A stretch of DNA of 64,000 nt, taken from NCBI RefSeq assembly GCF_012769535.1, contig NZ_CP046565.1, forward strand, positions 944,501-1,008,500, in the 5' to 3' direction. A program made the translations under genes and the position numbers. How positions within the stretch are numbered: the first letter of the stretch is position 1; every line of letters starts with the position of its first letter. The notes below the pieces were generated by a model. The model saw only the letters and a list, made by a program, of their open reading frames with translations, was not told the origin of the DNA and did no database searches. Shown in pieces: positions 18,704 to 30,534 of this stretch. Origin of the DNA: Methylococcus geothermalis. Its GTDB lineage: Bacteria; Pseudomonadota; Gammaproteobacteria; Methylococcales; Methylococcaceae.

Positions 18704-19792
18704 TCAGATGTCAATGGGCCTGGGCTGCAGTACGGCGGCCGGAGTCGCGGCGGGCAGGCCGAGTCCGGCGAGCCGGAAGGTCATCTTCAGCAAGGTGTCG
18801 TTGCCGCGGGTCAGGCGGGAGGCGAGTATCGTCGCCTTGACCGCCCGCCGCGTGATCTTGACTTGGCTGGAGTCGCTGAAATAAAGGTTGCCGTGGATCT
18901 TGCGCAGGGTGAGCACCGCCATGCCCAGGGCCCACAGGCAGAATTCGCGGATGCCGGTTTCATGGCTCGGGATCAGCAACGTATAATCCAGCGCGTTGCG
19001 CAGATGCGCATGTGCCACCCCGATCAGCCGGTCGAAGCCGCGGACGAAATCTGGATTGTTGTGGCCGGGACGCAATTCGGACAGCGCGAAGCCGCAATCC
19101 GAAAACACGTCCTGCGGAAGCCAGCAGACGCCGCGCGAATGGTCGTCCCACAGATCCTTGAGGATGTTGGTCATCTGCAGGCCCTGTCCGAACGATACCG
19201 CGAGTTCCATGAGCCGGCTCCGGTGCGCGGCGATTTCCGGCGAATAATGGCAGAACAATCGGGTCAGCATTTCGCCAACCACGCCGGCGACGTAATAGCA
19301 ATAATCACCCATCTGCCGCAGGTCTTTGAGACCGTGGCTTAGGTCTTTGTCCTGAAACTCGGCCATTCCCCTCGACATCGTGGCCACGCACTCGGCCAAT
19401 GCCTCCTGCTGGGGCGGAGCGAAGCCGTGAGTAATGCGGATGACGCGCGGAATGGCGGCGACCAGTTCCCTTTCAGAGGCCAAGGTCTGTTCCGAGAGCA
19501 GCGGAAAAAGCTCGTCGGCGAGGGGTGCGGCCGGGGCATGACCGGCAACGACCTGCGCGAAGCGCTCGCAATACCGTCTCTTCTGCGCCGAGCCGAGTGT
19601 CACCTCGTCCTCGATGGTGTCGACGATCCGGCACAACAGGTAGCCGTTGGATACCGGCCGGGCCAGATTTTCCGGCAGCCGCGGGATCGTCAGGGCGAAA
19701 GTGCGCGACACCCCGTCCAGAAAATAGGCCTGGAACTCGTCGTCCGACATGTTCTCGTGCATCGCAGGTTGCGAGGGGGATGTTCCGCTCAT
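18704..19792 (-). CDS. sqs: Squalene synthase (single-enzyme type)
   Basis: A 362-residue trans-isoprenyl synthase that condenses two farnesyl diphosphates to squalene. The two Asp-rich motifs are DTIEDE (residues 58-63) and the second in NILKDLWDDHSRG; the flanking FALTIPRLP and GYCYYVAGVVGEML-like regions match eukaryotic-type squalene synthase rather than HpnC/HpnD. No C-terminal membrane anchor is present, so the protein should be soluble. A soluble squalene synthase is known from M. capsulatus. It is the first gene of the operon. The ATG has no ribosome site of its own but overlaps the stop of a possible 13-codon leader. Confidence 0.93.
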   Translation of the reverse strand: MSGTSPSQPAMHENMSDDEFQAYFLDGVSRTFALTIPRLPENLARPVSNGYLLCRIVDTIEDEVTLGSAQKRRYCERFAQVVAGHAPAAPLADELFPLLSEQTLASERELVAAIPRVIRITHGFAPPQQEALAECVATMSRGMAEFQDKDLSHGLKDLRQMGDYCYYVAGVVGEMLTRLFCHYSPEIAAHRSRLMELAVSFGQGLQMTNILKDLWDDHSRGVCWLPQDVFSDCGFALSELRPGHNNPDFVRGFDRLIGVAHAHLRNALDYTLLIPSHETGIREFCLWALGMAVLTLRKIHGNLYFSDSSQVKITRRAVKATILASRLTRGNDTLLKMTFRLAGLGLPAATPAAVLQPRPIDI

Positions 19793-19830
19793 CGGGATAG
19801 GCGTCGGTTGCTGGAGCTCGAGTCGGCCAC
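19789..19830 (-). CDS. Possible leader peptide translationally coupled to sqs
   Basis: A GTG preceded at suitable spacing by AAGGAG opens a 13-codon frame (GTG-GCC-GAC, Ser/Arg rich) whose TGA stop overlaps the ATG of sqs as ATGA. The sqs ATG itself has no recognisable ribosome site, so ribosomes ending here may initiate sqs. It is too short to support by protein similarity, and could be fortuitous. Confidence 0.35.
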   Translation of the reverse strand: MADSSSSNRRLSR

Positions 19831-19859
19831 CGTGGCTAACTCCTTGTAAAAGGGTTGAA

Positions 19860-19887
19860 AGTCTACTGATTCGGGCGATCGAGTCAA
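19860..19887 (-). promoter_or_regulatory. Candidate sigma-70 promoter for the sqs-shc-hpn operon
   Basis: On the minus strand TTGACT and TAGACT are separated by 16 bases, about 30 bases upstream of the possible leader peptide. The match is good for -35 and moderate for -10. No experimental support is available. Confidence 0.45.
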
Positions 19888-20176
19888 GTTCTGTTGTTTT
19901 TTTATCAAAGATGAGTTGAGTAATATGCAACTGGATGCTAGCATGCGTACCCATTCAAAGGGAATGCCGCAAGCCTTTTTTTAAACAAGAAATAAGGATC
20001 GTTGTTACAATCCGGGCTCAATCCCTAGTGCCAGACTGGGAAAATGTCCCGCAACGTCTCATGGGCGGCTATCAGGCAATGGTTTGGCCGGTGTGCCTTT
20101 GGGCCGATATGAACCGACTGTCGGGGCGGTTGTCTCAAGCCATCCCGTCGCCAGCTATAGAATCGAGGAGAAACGA
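19888..20176. other. Intergenic region between divergent sqs and hpnH
   Basis: This stretch separates the sqs operon from hpnH. It is AT-rich near the sqs side (a T-run and GAGTAATATGC) and contains a weak forward promoter-like pair (TTGAGT, 17 bases, TAGCAT, near 19915-19943) that could serve hpnH. The strong GAGGAG ribosome site of hpnH ends it. I see no coding region or recognisable riboswitch. Confidence 0.5.
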
Positions 20177-21292
20177 ATGGGCGTTCCACTGCGTCAACAA
20201 CTGACCGTCGCAAAGTATCTGCTCAAACAGAAAATTTTCGGGGTCAAGCGCTATCCTCTGGTGCTGATGCTCGAACCGTTGTTCCGCTGCAACCTGGCTT
20301 GCGCCGGGTGCGGGAAGATCGATTATCCGGACGAGATATTGAATCGACGCTTGAGCGTCGAAGAGTCGCTCCAGGCCGTGGACGAGTGCGGTGCGCCCAT
20401 CGTGTCCATCGCCGGGGGCGAGCCGCTGCTCCACAAGGAATTGCCCGAGATCGTGCGCGGCATCATCGAGCGCAAGAAATACGTTTATCTGTGCACCAAC
20501 GCGCTGCTGCTCAAGAAGCGGATCGACGATTACCAGCCTTCCCCGTTTCTGACGCTGTCGATCCACCTTGACGGCAACCGCGACAGGCATGATGCGTCGG
20601 TCTGCCAGACCGGCGTGTTCGACCGGGCTGTCGAAGCCGTCGAGATGGCGATCGCCCGCGGTTTTCGCGTGACCATCAACTGCACCCTGTTTCAGGGCGA
20701 GTCGCCGGAGGAGGTGGCCGAGTTCCTGGACCATACCAAGCGCTTGGGCGTCGAAGGCGTGACCATCGCGCCGGGTTTCAGCTACGAGCACGCGCCGCAG
20801 CAGAACATCTTCATCCGGATGCGGGACAGCAAGGAGCTGTTCCGCAAAGTATTCAAGCTGGGCCGCGGGCGCGGCTGGCGTTTGAACCATTCGGGGCTGT
20901 ACCTCGATTTCCTGGCGGGCAACCAGAGTTACAACTGCACGCCCTGGGGTAATCCGACCCGAAACATCTTCGGCTGGCAGAAGCCGTGCTACCTGCTGGT
21001 GGACGAGGGCTATGCGCCTTCCTTCCGGGCCTTGATGGACGAAACGCCCTGGCACAAGTACGGCAATTCGAAAAATCCGAAATGCGCCAACTGCATGGCG
21101 CATTGCGGCTACGAGGCCAGCGCGGTGGAAGACGCCATGCACCGTCCCTGGAAAGCGGCCTGGGTCGCCCTGTTCGGGCCGAAGACGACAGGAGACATGG
21201 CGCCGGAGCCGAAGCCGGAATACGAGACCGAGGCGCCTGGTTCAGTTCCCGTCAAGGTGCGTCCGGCGACCCGCATCGAAGCAGTCGAATAG
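20177..21292 (+). CDS. hpnH: Radical SAM adenosylhopane synthase
   Basis: A 371-residue radical SAM enzyme that adds the 5'-deoxyadenosyl group to diploptene, the first step of C35 hopanoid side-chain synthesis. The [4Fe-4S] motif is CNLACAGC near residue 37, followed by IVSIAGGEPLLH. A C-terminal Cys cluster (NPKCANCMAHCGYEAS) fits an auxiliary region of the family. GAGGAG lies six bases before the ATG. It is transcribed divergently from the sqs-shc-hpnGNO operon and ends in a strong terminator. Confidence 0.95.
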   Translation: MGVPLRQQLTVAKYLLKQKIFGVKRYPLVLMLEPLFRCNLACAGCGKIDYPDEILNRRLSVEESLQAVDECGAPIVSIAGGEPLLHKELPEIVRGIIERKKYVYLCTNALLLKKRIDDYQPSPFLTLSIHLDGNRDRHDASVCQTGVFDRAVEAVEMAIARGFRVTINCTLFQGESPEEVAEFLDHTKRLGVEGVTIAPGFSYEHAPQQNIFIRMRDSKELFRKVFKLGRGRGWRLNHSGLYLDFLAGNQSYNCTPWGNPTRNIFGWQKPCYLLVDEGYAPSFRALMDETPWHKYGNSKNPKCANCMAHCGYEASAVEDAMHRPWKAAWVALFGPKTTGDMAPEPKPEYETEAPGSVPVKVRPATRIEAVE

Positions 21293-21315
21293 TCCAGCCA
21301 GGGTGAGGCGCAAGC

Positions 21316-21345
21316 AAAAAAGCCGGCTTTGAGGCCGGCTTTTTT
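21316..21345. terminator. Bidirectional terminator between hpnH and apt
   Basis: The 7-bp stem AGCCGGC/GCCGGCT with a six-base loop is flanked by an A-run on the left and a T-run on the right. It lies between the convergent hpnH and apt genes. Confidence 0.9.
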
Positions 21346-21368
21346 GCGCCCGAGGGCAACGGAGAGCG

Positions 21369-21884
21369 TCAGTAATGCAGCAGTGAATGCACGCGGCGGC
21401 CATTCAAAGCCTGCCGTCCTTCGAGTGCATCGAGTTCGACCACGAAAGCGCAGGCCGCGACTTCGGCCCCCAGGTTTTCCACCAGTGAGCAACTGGCGCG
21501 GGCCGTGCCGCCGGTGGCCAGCAGATCGTCGACCATCAGCACGCGGTCGCCAACCCCTAGCGCATCCAGGTGTACCTCCAGGCGGGCCGAGCCGTACTCC
21601 AGGTCATAGTCGATGGCCTGGACGTTGTAGGGGAGTTTGCCCGGCTTGCGCAGGGGCACGAAGCCGACCCCCAGCTCCCAGGCCGCCAGCGCGCCGAAGA
21701 TAAAGCCCCGCGCCTCCATGCCAGCCACGGCGGTGATGTTATCGCCGATGAAGGGGTGGATGAGCTGGTGGATCGCGAATCTCATCGCCGCCGGGTCTTT
21801 GACCAGGGGCGTGATATCGCGGAACAGGATGCCTGGTTTCGGGAAGTCCGGGATGTCGCGGATGTGGGAGCGCAGTTTGTCCAT
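21369..21884 (-). CDS. apt: Adenine phosphoribosyltransferase
   Basis: A 171-residue type I phosphoribosyltransferase that converts adenine and PRPP to AMP. The N-terminus (IRDIPDFPKPGILFRDITPL) and the PRPP-binding loop (VLMVDDLLATGGTA) are diagnostic. Its ATG shares a base with the stop of dxs, so the two are coupled. It would recycle the adenine released by HpnG and by methionine salvage, both encoded nearby; that link is inference. Confidence 0.96.
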   Translation of the reverse strand: MDKLRSHIRDIPDFPKPGILFRDITPLVKDPAAMRFAIHQLIHPFIGDNITAVAGMEARGFIFGALAAWELGVGFVPLRKPGKLPYNVQAIDYDLEYGSARLEVHLDALGVGDRVLMVDDLLATGGTARASCSLVENLGAEVAACAFVVELDALEGRQALNGRRVHSLLHY

Positions 21885-23803
21885 CAGGGCTTGCTCTTGC
21901 CCGAGCGGCGGGCGCGCTGGGATTTTTCGGTGGAAGCCGTGGCCTGAAGGAAGGCATCGATCGATCGGGCGATGCCAGCCTGGTCCAGCCCGGCGATGGC
22001 CAGGAGTTCCTCCCGGCTGCCCTGGTCGAGGAATTCGTCCTTCAGCCCGATCTGGCAGATCGGAATCCGGCAGCGCTGGGCTGCGAGGAATTCACTGACC
22101 GCACTGCCCGCGCCGCCCGCGACGGCGTTTTCCTCGACGGTGACAATGTGGTCGTGGGTGCCGGCCAGCTCCAGGATCAGCGCCTCGTCGAGCGGTTTCA
22201 CGAAGCGCATGTTGACGACGGTGGCGCCGAGTTTTTCGCCGACCGCGAGCGCGGCCGCCAAGGTCGCGCCGAAGGCCAGGATGGCGGTGCCTTTGCCGCA
22301 GAGACGCACTTCGCCCTTGCCGAGGGGAATCGCGGTCATGGCCTCCTCGGGCTTGACGCCGGGTCCCCTGCCTCGTGGATAGCGGACAGCCGCCGGCCCG
22401 TCGTGGAGGAAGCCGGTATAGAGCATCTGCCGGCATTCGTTTTCGTCCGCCGGTGTCATGATCAGCATGTTGGGAATGCAGCGCATGAAGCTCAGGTCGA
22501 AGCTGCCGGCATGGGTTGGGCCATCCGGGCCGACCAGGCCGGCGCGGTCGATCGCGAACAACACAGGCAGGTTCTGCAGGGCGACGTCGTGCACCAGCTG
22601 GTCATAGGCGCGCTGCAGGAAGGTGGAATAGATGGCCACCACCGGCCGGTAGCCTTCGCAGGCCAGGCCCGCGGCGAGCGTCACGGCATGCTGCTCGGCG
22701 ATGCCGACGTCGAAGTAGCGTTCCGGGAAGCGCTGGGAAAACTCGAACAGGCCCGAACCCTCGCGCATCGCCGGAGTGATCCCTAGCAGACGCCTGTCCC
22801 GCGCGGCCATGTCGCATAGCCATTGGCCGAATACTTCCGTGTAGGTCGGTGTCCCCGGTTTGGACTTGGGCAGTTCGTCGGCGTCCAGGTCGAACGCGCC
22901 GACGCCGTGGTAGGCGACGGGGTCTTTTTCCGCCGGCGCGTAGCCCTTGCCCTTGCGGGTCACGACGTGCAGGAAGCGGGGGCCTTTTTGGTCGCGCAGA
23001 TTGCGCAGGGTGGTGATCAAGGTGTCCAGATCATGGCCGTCGATCGGCCCGAAATAATTGAAGCCCAGTTCTTCGAACAAAGTACCGGGCGCCACCATGC
23101 CCTTGACATGTTCTTCCGCCCGGCGCGCCAGCTCCCAGACGCCGGGCATGTGGCGGCCCAGGAGGTGCTTGCCGCCTTCGCGGACCGACGAATAGAACTT
23201 TCCGCTCAGAATCTTCGCCAAATAGTTGTTGAGCGCGCCGACGTTTGGCGAGATCGACATTTCGTTGTCGTTGAGGATGATCAGGAGGTTCGCGTCCAGG
23301 GTTCCGGCATGGTTGAGCGCCTCGAAGGCCATGCCGCCGGTGAGTCCTCCATCGCCGATGATCGCCACCGCATGGCTGGGCCGCCGGTCCAGCCCGGCAG
23401 CGATGGCCATGCCGAGGGCGGCGCTGATCGAGGTGCTGGAATGGCCGACGCCGAAGCAGTCGTAAGGGCTCTCCGCCCGGTTGGGGAAGGCCGACAGGCC
23501 GTCCTTCTTGCGGATGGTCGGGAGCCGGGCGCGGCGTCCGGTCAATATCTTGTGCGGATAGGCCTGATGTCCGACGTCCCAGACCAGTTTGTCTTCGGGG
23601 GTGTTGAAGACGTAATGCAGCGCGATGGTCAATTCCACCGTCCCGAGCCCCGCGGCCAGGTGGCCGCCCGACTGGCTCACGCTCTCCAGGAGATAGCCCC
23701 GCAGTTCTTCGGCGAGCTCAGGCAGCCTGTCTTCCGGCAGGTTGCGCAGTGCGGCGGGATTGTCTGCCGCTTCGAGAAGGGCATATCTTGTGGTTTCGGT
23801 CAT
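21884..23803 (-). CDS. dxs: 1-deoxy-D-xylulose-5-phosphate synthase
   Basis: A 639-residue thiamine-diphosphate enzyme making DXP from pyruvate and glyceraldehyde-3-phosphate, the first step of the MEP isoprenoid pathway. Visible motifs include [16 protein letters not shown] near the N-terminus, the ThDP motif [18 protein letters not shown], and the catalytic-Glu region [15 protein letters not shown]. The length is normal. It follows ispA by 129 bases on the same strand and supplies precursors for farnesyl diphosphate and the hopanoids. Confidence 0.97.
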   Translation of the reverse strand: MTETTRYALLEAADNPAALRNLPEDRLPELAEELRGYLLESVSQSGGHLAAGLGTVELTIALHYVFNTPEDKLVWDVGHQAYPHKILTGRRARLPTIRKKDGLSAFPNRAESPYDCFGVGHSSTSISAALGMAIAAGLDRRPSHAVAIIGDGGLTGGMAFEALNHAGTLDANLLIILNDNEMSISPNVGALNNYLAKILSGKFYSSVREGGKHLLGRHMPGVWELARRAEEHVKGMVAPGTLFEELGFNYFGPIDGHDLDTLITTLRNLRDQKGPRFLHVVTRKGKGYAPAEKDPVAYHGVGAFDLDADELPKSKPGTPTYTEVFGQWLCDMAARDRRLLGITPAMREGSGLFEFSQRFPERYFDVGIAEQHAVTLAAGLACEGYRPVVAIYSTFLQRAYDQLVHDVALQNLPVLFAIDRAGLVGPDGPTHAGSFDLSFMRCIPNMLIMTPADENECRQMLYTGFLHDGPAAVRYPRGRGPGVKPEEAMTAIPLGKGEVRLCGKGTAILAFGATLAAALAVGEKLGATVVNMRFVKPLDEALILELAGTHDHIVTVEENAVAGGAGSAVSEFLAAQRCRIPICQIGLKDEFLDQGSREELLAIAGLDQAGIARSIDAFLQATASTEKSQRARRSGKSKP

Positions 23804-23932
23804 GTAATCGCGTTCCAGGTTGCTCGGTCCGGGCGGAGGCTTCGGCTGTCCAGACTTGAAAATAAGTAAAGTAGGTTACTCGGGAATTATGTAACCGCGG
23901 TCCCCGCCTTTCAAGGAAACCACGGTTTGCCT

Positions 23933-24838
23933 CTAGCTCTGCCGTTGGATGATGAATCGGGAAAGTTCGCGCAACAGATCGGCCTCGGGACCGAAGCCGG
24001 CCAGGCTTTCCAGTGCGGCTTCGTGCATTTCCAGCGCTTTCTCCTTGGCGCCGCCGAGTCCCAGCAGGGCCGGGTAGTTGGGCTTGTTGTGGCCGCGGTC
24101 CTTGCCCTGGGTTTTCCCCAAGGTCTGGGTGTCGCTTTCCTCGTCGAGGATGTCGTCCTGGATTTGGAAGGCGAGGCCGATGCACTTGGCGTAGTGGTCC
24201 AGGCGGCCGGCTTGCTCGGCCGGCAGGCCGGGACGGGTCAGGCAGGCCAGCCGAACGCTGGCGCGGATCAGGGCGCCGGTCTTGCGGATGTGCATGTTCT
24301 CCAGATCCGGAAGGTCCAGTTTCTTGCCCACCGAATCCAGGTCGATCGCCTGGCCGCCGACCATGCCGGCCGGGCCGCTGGCTTGCGACAGGGTTTCGAC
24401 CATGGCGAGGCGGTTTTCCGCCGGCACGGCGATGCTGGGGTCCTGGGCGAGCACATGGAAAGCCAGGGCCTGCAGGCCGTCGCCGGCAAGTATCGCCGTG
24501 GCCTCGTCATAGGCCTTGTGGCAGGTCGGCTTGCCGCGGCGCAGGTCGTCGTCGTCCATTGCCGGCAGATCGTCGTGGATCAGCGAATAGACGTGGATGA
24601 ATTCGACCGCGCAGGCGGGACCGTCGAGCAGATCGGCGTTGGCGCCGATGGCTTGGCCGGTCGCATAGGTGAGCAGGGGGCGCATGCGCTTGCCGCCGCC
24701 GAGCACCGAGTAGCGCATGGCCTGGTGGAGCCGTTCCGGCATGCGGTCGGCGGCCGGCAGGCGCGCATCCAGCGCCCGTTCGACCCGCTCCTGGCAGGAC
24801 CGCATGAAATCGCGCAGAGAGTGTTCAGGGTTCATCAC
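23933..24838 (-). CDS. ispA: Farnesyl diphosphate synthase (short-chain prenyltransferase)
   Basis: A 301-residue polyprenyl synthase. The first Asp-rich motif ([15 protein letters not shown]) and second (FQIQDDILD) are both present, and the chain-length region upstream (EFIHVYSLI) fits an IspA-type C15 product. It supplies FPP to squalene synthase. It overlaps xseB by 14 bases, the usual xseB-ispA-dxs order of proteobacteria. Confidence 0.96.
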   Translation of the reverse strand: MMNPEHSLRDFMRSCQERVERALDARLPAADRMPERLHQAMRYSVLGGGKRMRPLLTYATGQAIGANADLLDGPACAVEFIHVYSLIHDDLPAMDDDDLRRGKPTCHKAYDEATAILAGDGLQALAFHVLAQDPSIAVPAENRLAMVETLSQASGPAGMVGGQAIDLDSVGKKLDLPDLENMHIRKTGALIRASVRLACLTRPGLPAEQAGRLDHYAKCIGLAFQIQDDILDEESDTQTLGKTQGKDRGHNKPNYPALLGLGGAKEKALEMHEAALESLAGFGPEADLLRELSRFIIQRQS

Positions 24839-25055
24839 GAAAAGGCTTCAAAGTGGGTAAACTGTTTTCTTCTAGCAGGATCTGGACCTTCTGTTCGGCA
24901 TCCTGCAGCGACTTTTGACAGGTCCGCGTGAGCTCGATTCCCCGTTCGAACAGCTTGAGGGACTCTTCGAGGGGCAGGTTGCCCTGCTCCATGCGTTCCA
25001 CCAGTTGCTCCAGCTCGGCTAGGGCTTCTTCAAAGCTCGGGGGTTTGCGGGCCAT
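24825..25055 (-). CDS. xseB: Exodeoxyribonuclease VII small subunit
   Basis: A 76-residue helical protein with the family signature [19 protein letters not shown] and the conserved [12 protein letters not shown]. It forms the small subunit of the single-strand exonuclease VII with XseA (not in the window). The start at [12 protein letters not shown] was chosen to give the normal length. It is the first gene of the xseB-ispA-dxs-apt run and diverges from parE. Confidence 0.93.
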   Translation of the reverse strand: MARKPPSFEEALAELEQLVERMEQGNLPLEESLKLFERGIELTRTCQKSLQDAEQKVQILLEENSLPTLKPFRDEP

Positions 25056-25209
25056 GGGGATTCTGTGCGGTAGTCGTAAGGTGCGGCGGTGATGAGTGTG
25101 CGTCGGAGCCGAACGCGGCATTATCTCAAACTTGTCAAGTTGATTAAAATGCGCCGCTGTTCGTGACGGCCGCCGCGTCCCCATCCCCATCCTGTATTGC
25201 CCTCGCCCA

Positions 25210-27096
25210 ATGAACGAAGTTTACGACGCCTCAGCCATCGAAGTCCTGAGCGGACTGGATCCGGTTCGCCGCCGGCCGGGCATGTACACCGACACCAGCC
25301 GGCCCGACCATCTCGCCCAGGAGGTCATCGACAACGCCGTGGACGAGGCGCTGGCCGGTTTTGCCCGGCAAATCGAGGTCCGCTTCCTGGCCGACGGCGG
25401 GCTGGAGGTGCGCGACGACGGCCGCGGCATGCCGGTCGATCTGCACCCGGAACTGGGCGTCTCCGGCGTCGAGGTGATCCTGACCAAGCTGCACGCCGGC
25501 GGCAAGTTCTCCCAGAAGACCTACCGCTATTCCGGCGGCCTGCACGGCGTCGGGGTGTCCGTGGTCAATGCCTTGTCGCAGCGCCTGGAGGTCGAGGTGC
25601 GGCGCAACGGGAAAGTCCACGCCATCGCCTTCGAAAAGGGCGAAAAGGTGAGTGAACTGGCCGAAACCGGCACGGCGCCCAGGCGCGAAACCGGTACCAC
25701 GGTGCGATTCTGGCCGGAAGCGCATTATTTCGACAATGTCCGGTTTTCCCGGTCGCGCCTCAAGCATTTGCTGCGCGCCAAAGCCGTGCTGTGTCCGGGG
25801 CTGGAAATCCGGATGTCCGACGATGCCAGCGGCGAGACCGAAACCTGGTGTTACCAGAACGGCTTGCCCCAATACCTGCTGGACCAGTTGCGGGGCAACG
25901 CCTGCATCCCGGACGAGCCGTTCACCGGAGCGATGGAGGGCCGACAGGAGGCGGTGGATTGGGCGTTGCTGTGGTGTCCGGACGCCGCTGCCCCGGTGAC
26001 CGAGAGCTACGTCAACCTGGTGCCGACGGTGCAGGGCGGCACCCACGTCAACGGCCTGCGCACCGGCCTGACCGAGGCGGTGCGGGAATTCTGCGAGTAT
26101 CGCAACCTCTTGCCGCGCGGCATCAAGATCGCGCCGGACGACGTCTGGGAGCGCTGCAACTACGTCCTGTCGGTGAAGATGCAGGAGCCGCAGTTCGCCG
26201 GCCAGACCAAGGAGCGGCTGAATTCGCGCGAATGCGCCTCCTTCGTCTCCGGCGTGGTGAAGGACGCCTTCAGCCTGTGGCTGAACCAGCATCCCACGGT
26301 CGGCGAGCGCATCGCCGAACTGGTGATCGAAAGCGCCCAGAAGCGGCTGCGCGCCAGCCGTCAGGTCACCCGCAAGCGGGTCACCAGCGGCCCGGCGCTG
26401 CCCGGCAAGCTGGCCGATTGCGCGGCGCAGGACTTCAACCGCACCGAACTGTTCCTGGTCGAGGGCGACTCCGCCGGCGGTTCGGCCAAGCAGGCGCGCG
26501 ACAAGGATTTCCAGGCCATCATGCCCTTGCGCGGCAAGATTCTGAACACCTGGGAAGTGGAGTCCGGGGCCATCCTCGGCTCGCAGGAGGTGCACGACAT
26601 CGCCCTGGCCATCGGCGTCGACCCCGCCGCCAGCGACCTGAGCGGCCTGCGCTACGGCAAGATCTGCGTGCTGGCCGACGCCGATTCCGACGGCAACCAC
26701 ATCGCCACCCTGCTGTGCGCCCTGTTCCTGCGCCATTTCCGCGCCCTGGTCGAGGCCGGCCACGTGTTCATCGCCATGCCGCCGCTGTACCGCATCGACG
26801 TCGGCAAGCAGGTGTACTACGCGCTGGACGAGGCCGAGAAGAAAGGCGTGCTGGACCGGATCGAGGCCGAAAAGATCAAGGGCAAGATCAACGTGCTGCG
26901 CTTCAAGGGCCTGGGCGAGATGAACCCCTCGCAGCTGCGCGAAACCACGATGAATCCCGACACCCGGCGGCTGGTGCAGCTGTCGCTGGACGACCCGGCC
27001 GCGACCGACGAGCGCCTCGACATGCTGCTGGCCAAGAAGCGGGCCGGGGACCGCCGCGTCTGGCTGGAAGAAAAGGGCAATCTGGCCGACATCTGA
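25210..27096 (+). CDS. parE: DNA topoisomerase IV subunit B
   Basis: A 628-residue type IIA topoisomerase ATPase subunit. It has the GHKL ATP site ([38 protein letters not shown]) and the TOPRIM metal site ([28 protein letters not shown]). The ending matches ParE ([19 protein letters not shown]) rather than GyrB, which would be longer. parC follows directly, so the two subunits are co-expressed for decatenation. Confidence 0.97.
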   Translation: MNEVYDASAIEVLSGLDPVRRRPGMYTDTSRPDHLAQEVIDNAVDEALAGFARQIEVRFLADGGLEVRDDGRGMPVDLHPELGVSGVEVILTKLHAGGKFSQKTYRYSGGLHGVGVSVVNALSQRLEVEVRRNGKVHAIAFEKGEKVSELAETGTAPRRETGTTVRFWPEAHYFDNVRFSRSRLKHLLRAKAVLCPGLEIRMSDDASGETETWCYQNGLPQYLLDQLRGNACIPDEPFTGAMEGRQEAVDWALLWCPDAAAPVTESYVNLVPTVQGGTHVNGLRTGLTEAVREFCEYRNLLPRGIKIAPDDVWERCNYVLSVKMQEPQFAGQTKERLNSRECASFVSGVVKDAFSLWLNQHPTVGERIAELVIESAQKRLRASRQVTRKRVTSGPALPGKLADCAAQDFNRTELFLVEGDSAGGSAKQARDKDFQAIMPLRGKILNTWEVESGAILGSQEVHDIALAIGVDPAASDLSGLRYGKICVLADADSDGNHIATLLCALFLRHFRALVEAGHVFIAMPPLYRIDVGKQVYYALDEAEKKGVLDRIEAEKIKGKINVLRFKGLGEMNPSQLRETTMNPDTRRLVQLSLDDPAATDERLDMLLAKKRAGDRRVWLEEKGNLADI

Positions 27097-27114
27097 CCCG
27101 TGCAAGCATCCACC

Positions 27115-29349
<2,235 letters not shown>

Positions 29350-29380
29350 GCGTCGCTAAGACAGTTAGCGTTAAAAAGCC

Positions 29381-29798
29381 TTACATCTTCTCCTTCGCGG
29401 CGTTGGGAAATTTCCGGGTGAGGGCACCGGGCAGATAGACCTCGCCATAACCTTCTGCCAAATCGGATGGGTGGAGCGTGAGGCACCCGAGCCAAGTGTG
29501 CCCTCAGCGGTTCGACCACCTTTTCCGGCAACGGGACGCCCCTATCCTTGCCTCCCTCGCACCCTGAAAAAGCAATCCGAGGCAAAAGGAAAGACCTGAT
29601 AATCCATCTAGCCGGCCCCCCGACCCATTTATTTCCAAGATCGCCGCCAGCTCGGAGAAGGAAGCAGGGTGGTAACCCCCGGAAGACCGCAGGAGTGCGG
29701 CTTTACCGTCACAGTCGATCGAGCGCGGTGACAAGAACGCCATATCGTGCCAGCAGGGCCTCATAGCGACGGGTCAGCTCTGCGGGGAGCGTCAGCAT
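29381..29798 (-). pseudogene. Degenerate integron-type tyrosine integrase (intI-like)
   Basis: Minus-strand remnants of an integron integrase. The C-terminus reads [27 protein letters not shown] and stop, a hallmark of IntI proteins. Just upstream, in another frame, GGKDR and [15 protein letters not shown] continue the gene, so a one-base frameshift lies near 29470. At the far end an ATG opens LPAELTRRYEALLARYGV, an IntI-like N-terminus, which stops after about 30 codons. The middle 200 or so residues, with most of the catalytic Arg/His motifs, are missing, and the gap holds a 37-base piece shared with the transposase remnant 3.4 kb away. It points away from the forward cassettes, as expected for an integron. 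Confidence 0.75.
29563..29599 (+). repeat. 37-base copy of the transposase 3' end inside the intI remnant
   Basis: These bases are identical to 33046-33082, the 3' end and stop of the REP-associated transposase remnant. They include the 19-base element GGCAAAAGGAAAGACCTGA that also forms one arm of that element's inverted repeat. Similarity fades within about six bases on the left side. Confidence 0.9.
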
Positions 29799-29952
29799 GG
29801 GGTGGTATCCATATCTGTCTATCTTCGGAAAAGGGGTGATAAACAGAAGGATAGACCAACAAAATCAAAGGCGTTGCCAACCGGAAGACGGTGTGGTAGA
29901 AGCTTCACGGAAGATAAACGGAAACCATTCAATTAGTTATTAGGCAAGGAGC
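29799..29952. other. Putative attI/promoter region of the decayed integron
   Basis: This stretch lies between the intI-like remnant (minus) and the first cassette gene (plus), where attI and the cassette promoter would be. It is AT-rich, and ATTAGGC at 29939-29945, one base off the GTTRRRY core, lies just before the AAGGAG ribosome site of the first cassette gene. I see no other recognisable elements. Confidence 0.4.
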
Positions 29953-30513
29953 ATGGCTTACACGCTAACCGAGTGCGAAGAAGAACGGGACTACCGCTAC
30001 TCGCTGCGCGCGAGAACCGATGCAGCCGGCAGTGCGTTCTTGGTCGTGGTCCAGTGCAACCCGAGTCGAGCATCGGGCACACGCTCCGATCCGACCGTGG
30101 GCAAGGTATCGAACTGGGCGGAAGAGAACGGGTTTAGCTCCGTTACGTTCCTCAATTTATTCGCCCGCCGCAGCCCAAGCATTCACGAGATCAGCCATCT
30201 TCCATACGTTGATCTTGTGGGTCCGAGAAACGATGAGGTTCTCGCTCTCCACGCCGCTGGCGCCTCAACGCTGGTTCTGGCGTGGGGTAGCAGCCTTCCC
30301 GTCCCAGAAGAGCTGTACCTCAAGCGTCTGGTCGAGGTGCGCGGATTGCTTATGGGACGTCCGGCGCATCGGGTCGGTTCTCTGGCGTGCGGTCGCTATC
30401 CGCGCCACGGCAGAATGTGGAACGCCGACAATCGCACGCTAGAGCCGCTGGAGTGGAACGAGTTGTTGCCTAACCCCTCGCTCCAGCGGGACGCGCTAAA
30501 GCGCGCCCCTTAG
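29953..30513 (+). CDS. DUF1643 family protein (first integron cassette)
   Basis: A 186-residue protein of the DUF1643 family, recognised by VQCNPSRASGTRSDPTV near residue 36, by SSVTFLNLFARRS, and by the later VLAWGSS. The family is common in integron and phage cargo and its biochemical role is unknown. AAGGAG precedes the ATG. The last 15 residues (NPSLQRDALKRAP) are encoded by the attC-like site that follows, so the original stop may have been lost or the cassette naturally reads into attC. Base composition is somewhat less GC-rich than the flanking chromosome. Confidence 0.8.
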   Translation: MAYTLTECEEERDYRYSLRARTDAAGSAFLVVVQCNPSRASGTRSDPTVGKVSNWAEENGFSSVTFLNLFARRSPSIHEISHLPYVDLVGPRNDEVLALHAAGASTLVLAWGSSLPVPEELYLKRLVEVRGLLMGRPAHRVGSLACGRYPRHGRMWNADNRTLEPLEWNELLPNPSLQRDALKRAP

Positions 30514-30534
30514 CTCCACAATCTTGAGTTTGGT
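30468..30534 (+). repeat. attC-like recombination site 1 (partial or degenerate)
   Basis: It starts with the R'' box GCCTAAC and has a stem of the attC form (GCTCCAGCGGGACGCGC, TAAA loop, GCGCGCCCC). The R' end is only GTTTGGT, two bases off the complement of R''. It overlaps the 3' end of the DUF1643 gene. Confidence 0.5.

Noticed and set aside
25231-27105. A 624-codon minus-strand open frame opposite parE
   Set aside because: Also an antisense shadow. The plus strand encodes ParE with all motifs.
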